NCBI GenBank assembly: GCA_025964795.1
Contig: JAOPYC010000037.1
Location: 1 to 57,346, forward strand
Length of the DNA: 57,346 nucleotides
Direction of reading: 5' to 3'
Origin: Marmoricola sp.
GTDB taxonomy: Bacteria; Actinomycetota; Actinomycetes; Propionibacteriales; Nocardioidaceae
The translations under genes were made by a program, and so were the position numbers. Numbering within the stretch: the first letter of the stretch is position 1; the number at the start of each line of letters is the position of its first letter. Below, piece after piece: positions 51,993 through 57,346 of the stretch. Below the pieces are notes generated by a model. It was not told the origin of the DNA and made no database searches. It saw only the letters and a program-made list of their open reading frames with translations.

Positions 51993-52769
51993 ATGGCTGA
52001 TCAGCTCCGCGTCCGGATGGTGCAGCGTGCCTCCGGGCTCGACCCCGCCGAGAACCGCACCGCGCTCGAGGAACTCGCCGACCACCCCGGCGCGACCGAC
52101 CTGGTCGTGCTGCCGGAGGCGTTCGCCCGCGACTTCGGGGAGGCCGGGTCGGACCTGGCCCCGTTCGCGGAGCCGCTCGAGGGCCCGTTCACCGAGGCCC
52201 TCCGCCGGGCCAGCCGCTCCTCGGGAGCGGCCTGGCTGGCTGGCATGTTCGAGGTCGCCCCGGACCCGGCCCGCCCGCTGAACACCCTCGTGCTCGCCGA
52301 GGACGACCGGCTCACGGCGTACCGGAAGATCCACCTCTACGACTCGTTCGGCTACCGGGAGTCCGACACCATCAGCGCCGGCGACCTGGAGCCGGCTCGC
52401 GTGGACGTCGGCGGCTTCCCGCTCGGGCTGATGACCTGCTACGACCTGCGCTTCCCCGAGCTCGCCCGGACGCTGGTCGAGCAGGGGGCGGAGGCGCTGG
52501 TGGTGCCCGCGGCCTGGGTCGCGGGCGACCGCAAGGTCGAGCACTGGCGCACCCTGCTCCGGGCCCGGGCCATCGAGAACACGGTCTGGGTCCTCGGGGT
52601 CGGCCAGCCGGGACCGCGCTACACCGGGCACTCCCTGGTGATCGCACCCGACGGCGACGTCCTGCTCGAGGCCGGCGAGGACGACGCGGTCCTCGACACC
52701 GTGATCGACCGCACCGCGGTGGCCGACGTACGACGGACGAACCCCTCGCTGGAGAACCGCCGCCTGTAG
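51993..52769 (+). CDS. Nitrilase-superfamily carbon-nitrogen hydrolase
   Basis: A protein of 258 residues with the catalytic triad visible: glutamate in VVLPEAFARDF, lysine in YRKIHLYDSFG and cysteine in MTCYDLRFPELAR. The size and the motif GYRESDTISAGD suggest a deaminated-glutathione or omega-amidase type (NIT1/NIT2) enzyme. The start ATG at 51993 is divergent from the mobA-like gene. The 30 bp upstream contain a direct repeat of GCAGTCTGGC (51961-51970, 51980-51989). Confidence 0.85.
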   Translation: MADQLRVRMVQRASGLDPAENRTALEELADHPGATDLVVLPEAFARDFGEAGSDLAPFAEPLEGPFTEALRRASRSSGAAWLAGMFEVAPDPARPLNTLVLAEDDRLTAYRKIHLYDSFGYRESDTISAGDLEPARVDVGGFPLGLMTCYDLRFPELARTLVEQGAEALVVPAAWVAGDRKVEHWRTLLRARAIENTVWVLGVGQPGPRYTGHSLVIAPDGDVLLEAGEDDAVLDTVIDRTAVADVRRTNPSLENRRL

Positions 52770-52807
52770 CGGCATCTGTAGAGACGTGCGTTGGTAGTGT
52801 CCCGGGC

Positions 52808-53773
52808 GTGCCGAGGGTCGAACCGGGTCGCCAGCGCGGGCGGGTCACGTGGTCGTTGGCGGTCCTCGGCCTGACGGCTGCCCTGGCGGTGCTCCAGGCC
52901 GTGGACGGACCGACGGTCCTGCGGCAGGCGCTCGCCGCCGCCCTGAGTGTCCTGATGACCCTGGGACTCACCCTGCGCAGCGGGGCGAACGCTCCCCTCG
53001 GGACGCTGTTCGCGCTGCTCGTCGGCGTGGTGGCCGTCGCCACCCAGTGGGACACCCTGCTCGCCGGCGCCGCCGTCGGAGCAGCGGTCGTGGCCGCGTG
53101 CCTCGCCGTGATGGGCACCCGACCCGCGCCGGGCTTCGCCCGGGTGGTGCTCGAGGTCGTGCTCGCCCTGGCCGTGGCCAATGCCGGCGGGCTCGCTGCC
53201 GCGGGGTTCGCCGCGAACCTCGACACCGAGCGCTTCGACTACACCGTGCTCGGCCTCTCTGTCCTTTCCGTCGTCGCCCTCGTCTACCGCCTCGGTGGCG
53301 GGCTGCACGGCCTCGGCCGTCGGGGCGCGATGCTGGCGACCGGGGCCCTGGTGCTGCTGGTCGTCGTCCTCGTCTACGCCGCGGCGTTCACGGAGTACGG
53401 CTCTCCGGAGCTGGTCCGGCAGGGGCGCTCGGTCCAGGGCTGGGTCCGGGAGCACCTGGGCGGGGCACCCCACCCGGTGGAGGTCCTCGTCGGGATCCCG
53501 GCGCTGGCCTGGGGGGTGGCGATGCGCTCGCGCCGTCGGCAGGGCTGGTGGGCGTGCGCCTTCGGTGCCGCGGCGACGGCCCACGTGGCAAGCGACCTCA
53601 TCGACCGCAACGACACGGTGCTCGGCGCGGTGCTCACAGCCTGCTACGGCCTGGTGCTGGGGCTGGCCCTCGGAGCCGTGCTGATCCGCCTCGAGCGGGT
53701 GCTCACCGGCCGGGACGGGGGGCGCCCGGCCGCCGTAGGGCAGGAGCCGCCCCGGATGCAGCCGCTGCACTGA
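52808..53773 (+). CDS. Multi-helix membrane protein, unrecognised
   Basis: A protein of 321 residues with about eight hydrophobic helices (for example SLAVLGLTAALAVLQAV, LGTLFALLVGVVAVATQ, GAMLATGALVLLVVVLVYAA). A basic cytosolic end finishes the chain. It has no recognised enzymatic motif. It stands between the nitrilase gene and tRNA-Ser. GTG start at 52808. Confidence 0.7.
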   Translation: MPRVEPGRQRGRVTWSLAVLGLTAALAVLQAVDGPTVLRQALAAALSVLMTLGLTLRSGANAPLGTLFALLVGVVAVATQWDTLLAGAAVGAAVVAACLAVMGTRPAPGFARVVLEVVLALAVANAGGLAAAGFAANLDTERFDYTVLGLSVLSVVALVYRLGGGLHGLGRRGAMLATGALVLLVVVLVYAAAFTEYGSPELVRQGRSVQGWVREHLGGAPHPVEVLVGIPALAWGVAMRSRRRQGWWACAFGAAATAHVASDLIDRNDTVLGAVLTACYGLVLGLALGAVLIRLERVLTGRDGGRPAAVGQEPPRMQPLH

Positions 53774-53790
53774 CCGACGGCCTGGCTCAG

Positions 53791-53879
53791 CAGAGGGGGC
53801 GGGATTCGAACCCGCGGCTGACATCTCTGCCAGCGACCGCTTTCAAGGCGGTTCCGATCGGCCACTCCGGCACCCCTCC
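53791..53879 (-). tRNA. tRNA-Ser(UGA)
   Basis: On the minus strand the 5' acceptor GGAGGGG pairs with CCCCTCT (one G-U pair), the anticodon loop is CTTGAAA with anticodon TGA, a long variable arm is present as expected for tRNA-Ser, and the T arm is GCGGGTTCGAATCCCGC. Length is 89 nt without CCA, with G as discriminator. Confidence 0.93.
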
Positions 53880-53950
53880 AGGCCCAGATCGGACCGCGGC
53901 CGAGTCTAGATGAGGGCCGGCCGGGAAGCTGGGCGGGCGGTGCGGACGGC

Positions 53951-54310
53951 CTACTCGGAGCCGCCGAGCTCGAGCGAGACCGAGTCGTAGACCAGGTCGT
54001 GCACCCGTTGCACGTGGTGCTCGAGGTCGCCGAGCAGCCGCTGCGTCTCGTGCACGATCGCCTCCCGGTCCAGCCTGTCCAGCACCCCGGCCGAGAGCGC
54101 CACCACACGGGCCTGGAGCTGGAAGCGGTCGCGGTCGGACAGCTGCGCCCGCGCGGTCAGCCAGGCCTCGCGGGGCCGGCCCTGTGGCTGGACCAGGGCG
54201 TCCTTGACCTCGGAGAGCCTTCGCCGCACGTTCCAGCGCCACTCCGGCGCCGTGCAGTCGTCGGCCAGGATCTGCCGGAGTTCCCTGATCGCGGTCTCGA
54301 GAGGAGCCAT
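53951..54310 (-). CDS. Small helical protein, unrecognised
   Basis: A protein of 119 residues from ATG 54310 (MAPLETAIRELRQILADD). It is rich in charged helices (LLGDLEHHVQRVHDLVYDSV) and lacks membrane segments. Codon pattern is that of a real gene. No family assigned. Confidence 0.65.
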   Translation of the reverse strand: MAPLETAIRELRQILADDCTAPEWRWNVRRRLSEVKDALVQPQGRPREAWLTARAQLSDRDRFQLQARVVALSAGVLDRLDREAIVHETQRLLGDLEHHVQRVHDLVYDSVSLELGGSE

Positions 54311-54426
54311 CTCGAACCACCTTCCACGCCCGCCGTGCACAGATGGGAACCTGAGTGTGACCCAGTTCACACCGATCCGACAAGGCCGAGTTTTGTCCGC
54401 TCCTCCGGGTCCGATGTAATCGCCCG

Positions 54427-54918
54427 GTGAGCTCCCCCGCGAACGACCCGACCCCGCCCTCCGTGAGCGGCCCCGTGGAGTTCGCCATGGCCCCGGCGCT
54501 GCGGGCGCGGCTGCTCGGCACCGGCCTGGTGACCGTCGGTGCCGTCGTGGTGGGCGGCGTGCTGGTCACCTGGGTCACCGGCCTGCCCACCGCCTTCGTG
54601 GTGGGGCTGCTGGCCCTGGCAGCGATCGGGGTGGTCACGCTGGGCGTGCTGGTCGGCGTACGGCACTGGGTGCTGCGCCTGGACGCCGACGGCTACCGCG
54701 TGCGCGTGCTCCGCCCCGAGGCCAGGTCCGCGCGGTGGAGCGACGTGCTCGACCTGCAGGCCTCCACCCAGAACGGCAACCGTTGCGTCGTGCTGCGCCT
54801 GCGCGACGGGCGTACGACGACCCTCCCGGTCGACCTCTTCGAGGGCACCGCCGCCCGGCTCACCGAGGCGCTCACCGAGCACCTCGACCGGGGACACGGC
54901 TACCGCCGGCTGCGCTGA
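54427..54918 (+). CDS. Two-helix membrane protein with PH-like cytosolic domain
   Basis: A protein of 163 residues. Two hydrophobic helices (LLGTGLVTVGAVVVGGVLVT and AFVVGLLALAAIGVVTLGVL) are followed by a beta-rich domain with VLRLDADGYRVRVLRP and WSDVLDLQASTQNGNRCVVL, as in bacterial PH-domain membrane proteins. GTG start at 54427. Confidence 0.7.
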   Translation: MSSPANDPTPPSVSGPVEFAMAPALRARLLGTGLVTVGAVVVGGVLVTWVTGLPTAFVVGLLALAAIGVVTLGVLVGVRHWVLRLDADGYRVRVLRPEARSARWSDVLDLQASTQNGNRCVVLRLRDGRTTTLPVDLFEGTAARLTEALTEHLDRGHGYRRLR

Positions 54919-54999
54919 GCCCCGCGCCGCCGGGTCCGGTGGACGGGCCCGATTTACCGGCACGGCCGGTGCATGGGTAACCTGTCCCCTGCTTGTTCG

Positions 55000-55089
55000 G
55001 GAGGTGTCGCCTAGCCCGGTTTATGGCGCCCGCCTGCTAAGCGGGTTGAGGGTTGTGCCCTCTCGCGGGTTCAAATCCCGCCACCTCCG
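55000..55089 (+). tRNA. tRNA-Ser(GCU)
   Basis: The acceptor GGAGGTG pairs with CACCTCC, the anticodon loop CTGCTAA gives anticodon GCT, the variable arm is long, and the T arm is GCGGGTTCAAATCCCGC. Length is 90 nt, discriminator G, no encoded CCA. Confidence 0.95.
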
Positions 55090-55095
55090 CAGGCC

Positions 55096-55126
55096 GCCGC
55101 CTCGGGCCCTCCGGGCCCGGGGCGGC
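55096..55126 (+). terminator. Hairpin after tRNA-Ser(GCU)
   Basis: A GC-rich stem of 14 bp with one G-U pair and a TCC loop (GGGCCC tcc GGGCCC at its top). It starts 7 bp after the tRNA. No U-tract follows. Confidence 0.65.
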
Positions 55127-55156
55127 GCTGCACGGTCCTGCACCATCCAAAAAACC

Positions 55157-55170
55157 TGCATGAACATGCA
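55157..55170. promoter_or_regulatory. Perfect palindrome upstream of the peptide gene
   Basis: TGCATGAACATGCA is a perfect inverted repeat (TGCATG, AA, CATGCA). It lies about 88 bp before the peptide ATG in the only AT-rich leader in this region, a good position for a regulator binding site. Confidence 0.5.
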
Positions 55171-55257
55171 ATGCACACTCATGTTGCCTCTCGATCTGTT
55201 ATCAGGCCCGTCGCGACGGGCACGATGTATTTGCCCCGATCTGAGAAGGATTTCTCC

Positions 55258-55404
55258 ATGAATCTTCGTCGTATTGTCAAGCCCCTCTCCGCCATCCTGC
55301 TGACGGCTGGTCTGCTCAGCCTCGGCGTGGTCGCCCCCGCCGACGCCGGCACCACCGGACCAGGCGCCACCACCCATGACACCGGTTGGGGTCGGATGCG
55401 CTGA
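55258..55404 (+). CDS. Small exported peptide, candidate signal
   Basis: A protein of 48 residues. Residues 1-30 form a classical signal peptide (MNLRRIVKPL then SAILLTAGLLSLGVV, ending PADA). The predicted mature peptide of 18 residues is GTTGPGATTHDTGWGRMR. GAGAAGGA is a good RBS. The first codons have unusual third-position A/T, as does the leader. It is convergent with a LuxR-type regulator whose stop lies 28 bp away, so the two genes face each other across a compact hairpin. A peptide of this size with an adjacent sensor-like regulator suggests cell-cell or envelope signalling. The role is inferred. Confidence 0.6.
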   Translation: MNLRRIVKPLSAILLTAGLLSLGVVAPADAGTTGPGATTHDTGWGRMR

Positions 55405-55431
55405 CCCCCGGGCGGTCCGACCCTGAGTCGG

Positions 55432-56436
55432 TCAGCTCTCGGGGGCTGACTCCGGGTCACGGCTGCCCATGGCGTAACCCAGCTGGAAGCGCGTCTCCAC
55501 GCCGTACTCGTCCTTGAGGGCGGCGACGTAGGAGGCGTACGTCCGCGTGCTGACCCCCACACGCTTGGCACTGGCCGGGTCGCTGTGTCCCTCGGTCAGC
55601 ATGCGGACGGTCAGCTGGCGTACCTCCGCGGCGATGTGGCTCTCCGAGCTCGCGCCCCGGTCGTCGTACTCGCTCGCGCGCTCCCAGGAGCGGTCGAACA
55701 CGTCGGCGAGGTAGCGGACCATGTTCGGGTCGTGGATCGCCACGGCCACGTCCGGCGACCCGCCGGGGATGATCGCGAGCCGTCGGTCGATCACGATGAG
55801 GCGGTTGAAGAACTCGTCGAGCGTGCGCACCTGCGCGCCCTTGGCGAGGATGCGCTCCACGTAGTCACCGGTGGCCCGGCTGCGCCGAGCCGTGTGCTGG
55901 TAGAGCGTGTGCATGGTGACGCCGCGCTCCAGCGCGCGCAGGTCCCGGTCGACGGCCTGCTCCAGGATCACGGCGCGGCGCGCTCCTGCGGGCTGCGCGG
56001 TGAGCAGCTCCTGCTCGGCGTCGTCCACCGCCGCCTCCAGGAAGTGGTTGATGCTGGCCAGGCCGCGGATCTCGTTGAGCGGGCTGCCGCCCACCGGCGT
56101 ACGGCGGAAGGTCTGGGCGAGGCTCCCGAAGGTGTCCGCCCACGCGGCCGACTCGTCGAGGAGCTCGACCACCTGCCGGCTCATCGGCACGACGACGCTG
56201 GACTGCACGGCGGCCGGGTCCACCGCCACCCAGCCACCCGCCCGCTCGTCCTGGCGCAGCAGCCCCAGCTCGATGAGCAGGGACAGCGCCGCGTGGTCGG
56301 GGTGATCAGCGGCGTGCCGCGGGTCGTCGGCCCCCAGCACGCCCGCCCGGATGATCTCGCGGAACAGGTCACCCGCCGGGCCGGCCAGGAGCGCGCGCCG
56401 GTCGGGCCCCTCGAGGTTGTCCATGCTGAGCATCAT
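55432..56436 (-). CDS. LuxR-type regulator with phospholipase-D/TrmB-like sensor domain
   Basis: A protein of 334 residues from ATG 56436 (ATG at 56424 is an equal alternative; the further upstream frame crosses the pckG terminator). N-terminal part resembles a winged-helix region (AALSLLIELGLLRQDERAGG). The middle has the pattern RGVTMHTLYQHTARRS, GAQVRTLDEFFNRLIVIDRR, LAIIPGG, typical of PLD/TrmB-like effector-binding domains of actinobacterial regulators. The C-terminal HTH is HSDPASAKRVGVSTRTYASY with a LuxR-like layout. It likely controls the facing peptide gene; evidence is adjacency only. Confidence 0.75.
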   Translation of the reverse strand: MMLSMDNLEGPDRRALLAGPAGDLFREIIRAGVLGADDPRHAADHPDHAALSLLIELGLLRQDERAGGWVAVDPAAVQSSVVVPMSRQVVELLDESAAWADTFGSLAQTFRRTPVGGSPLNEIRGLASINHFLEAAVDDAEQELLTAQPAGARRAVILEQAVDRDLRALERGVTMHTLYQHTARRSRATGDYVERILAKGAQVRTLDEFFNRLIVIDRRLAIIPGGSPDVAVAIHDPNMVRYLADVFDRSWERASEYDDRGASSESHIAAEVRQLTVRMLTEGHSDPASAKRVGVSTRTYASYVAALKDEYGVETRFQLGYAMGSRDPESAPES

Positions 56437-56449
56437 GACGACAAAGACG

Positions 56450-56479
56450 AGGACCCGCACCCCGAGGGGTGCGGGTCCT
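56450..56479 (-). terminator. Terminator of pckG
   Basis: A 13-bp perfect stem (AGGACCCGCACCC with GGGTGCGGGTCCT) and a CGAG loop, followed on the minus strand by a T-containing tail (TCGTCTTTGTC). It lies 21 bp after the pckG stop and just before the regulator start. Confidence 0.85.
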
Positions 56480-56500
56480 GGTCGATGACGGTGCGGTGCC

Positions 56501-57346
56501 TCAGGCGCCGAGACGGGCCTTGAGTCCGTCGAGCTCGGTCCAGAGCACGGCGGGCAGCTCGTCACCGAACTTCTCGAACCACTCGGTGATCTGCGGGATC
56601 TCCTGCTTCCACTCCTCGACGTCGACCGCGAGGGCCTTCTCCATGTCCTCGGGAGTCACGTCGAGCCCGTCGATGTCCATCGAGCCCGGCGCCGGCACGT
56701 GGCCGATCGGGGTCTCGACCGCAGCGGCCTGGCCCTCCATCCGGTCGATGACCCACTTCAGGACGCGGCTGTTCTCGCCGAACCCGGGCCACAGGAAGCC
56801 GCCCTCGTCGTTGCGGCGGAACCAGTTGACGTAGAAGATGCGGGGCATCTTCGCCTCGTCGTTCTCCTTGCCCATCTTGATCCAGTGGCTGAAGTAGTCA
56901 CCCGCGTTGTAGCCGATGAACGGCAACATCGCCATCGGGTCGCGGCGGACCACGCCGACCTGGCCGGTGGCGGCGGCGGTCGTCTCACTGGACAGGGTCG
57001 CGCCCATGAACGTGCCGTGGACCCAGTCGCGGGCCTCGGTCACGAGCGGGATCGTGGTCTTGCGGCGACCGCCGAAGAGGATCGCGTCGATCGGGACACC
57101 GCGCGGGTCGTCGTACTCGGGGGCGAGGATGGGGCACTGCTTGATCGGGGTGCAGTAGCGGCTGTTCGGGTGGCTGGAGAGCTCCTCGGAGTCCGGGGTC
57201 CAGGGCTCGCCCTTCCAGGACGTGGCGTGGGCCGGCGGGTTCTCCAGGCCCTCCCACCAGACGTCGCCGTCCTCGGTGAGCGCGACGTTGGTGAACACCG
57301 AGTTGCCGATGTTGATGGTGTCCATCGCGTGCGGGTTGGTGTGCTG
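56501..57346 (-). CDS. pckG: Phosphoenolpyruvate carboxykinase (GTP), 3' part
   Basis: The gene enters from the right edge, so its N-terminal half is missing. The visible 281 residues contain [59 protein letters not shown] and [20 protein letters not shown], unmistakable GTP-PEPCK sequence with the catalytic arginine and guanine-pocket residues. It makes PEP from oxaloacetate in gluconeogenesis. The stop at 56501 is followed by a strong terminator. Confidence 0.95.
   Translation of the reverse strand, partial: QHTNPHAMDTINIGNSVFTNVALTEDGDVWWEGLENPPAHATSWKGEPWTPDSEELSSHPNSRYCTPIKQCPILAPEYDDPRGVPIDAILFGGRRKTTIPLVTEARDWVHGTFMGATLSSETTAAATGQVGVVRRDPMAMLPFIGYNAGDYFSHWIKMGKENDEAKMPRIFYVNWFRRNDEGGFLWPGFGENSRVLKWVIDRMEGQAAAVETPIGHVPAPGSMDIDGLDVTPEDMEKALAVDVEEWKQEIPQITEWFEKFGDELPAVLWTELDGLKARLGA

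Noticed and set aside
53791..55089. Possible integrated element between the two tRNA-Ser genes
   Set aside because: The genes between them have ordinary chromosomal composition, no integrase is present and no duplicated tRNA 3' end was found.
1..57346. CRISPR array, integrase, complete insertion sequence, rRNA genes
   Set aside because: No regularly spaced direct repeats, no transposase or integrase catalytic motif and no rRNA-like sequence were seen on either strand.

Overview
The window is about 57 kb of very GC-rich, tightly packed bacterial chromosome. The base composition, the frequent GTG starts and the 1-8 bp gene overlaps point to an actinobacterium. So do the bacterial proteasome activator, the deazaflavin-type nitroreductase homologue, the DUF5926, DUF4446 and DUF6457 proteins and a 13E12/DUF222 remnant. 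The overall gene style resembles Nocardioides and relatives; that placement is inference from memory, not a search result.

Layout. 1-2259: electron transfer flavoprotein etfB (cut by the window edge) and etfA, then a convergent TetR-type regulator. 2260-5317: a 169-bp palindromic element, a beta-propeller exported protein and a secreted alkaline phosphatase. 5421-8219: a RecQ helicase fused to a phosphoribosyltransferase domain, then a frameshifted DUF1275 membrane gene. 8200-10147: a ruined purine/amide catabolism cluster (uricase, UraD, amidase, HpxZ-like and acetamidase remnants) with one intact-looking hydroxyisourate hydrolase. 10222-15798: malic enzyme and a SNF2-helicase/SWIM operon carrying a stripped sarcosine-oxidase-like gene in its middle. 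15866-18688: a DUF222 remnant, an MFS transporter and a ROK regulator with a clear palindrome. 18694-25195: a TetR regulator, a carboxylate-type MFS transporter and a leucine-catabolism operon (methylcrotonyl-CoA carboxylase beta and alpha, HMG-CoA lyase); one 16-bp palindrome lies in front of both the regulator and the operon. 25192-28651: two paralogous sulfotransferase-like genes around an unrecognised gene, all overlapping.

28612-36860 holds EcsC-like, aat, rhodanese, Fpg/Nei, secreted hydrolase, AAA ATPase, glycerophosphodiesterase, anti-sigma-type kinase and SEC-C/DUF5926 genes. 37017-44665 holds arginine deiminase, the set GDT1-larC-larB, prephenate dehydratase, DUF4446, a nitroreductase homologue and a PAP2-lipid kinase fusion. 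44807-54918 holds a lipoprotein, serS, a HAD phosphatase, a GNAT, a protein with a ScoMcrA-like head domain, bpa, a quinone reductase, DUF6457, a MobA-like enzyme, a nitrilase-family enzyme, tRNA-Ser(UGA) and small proteins. 55000-57346 holds tRNA-Ser(GCU), a 48-residue exported peptide facing a LuxR-type regulator, and the 3' part of GTP-dependent PEP carboxykinase.

Two themes stand out. First, short palindromic repeats of one family sit inside or at the edges of coding genes; one supplies both the stop codon of accA1 and the start codon of the HMG-CoA lyase gene. Second, several genes are decaying by internal deletion, frameshift or nonsense mutation. The best candidate for an undescribed system is the exported peptide/LuxR-regulator pair at the right end, followed by the sulfotransferase cassette and the flavoprotein fragment in the helicase operon.
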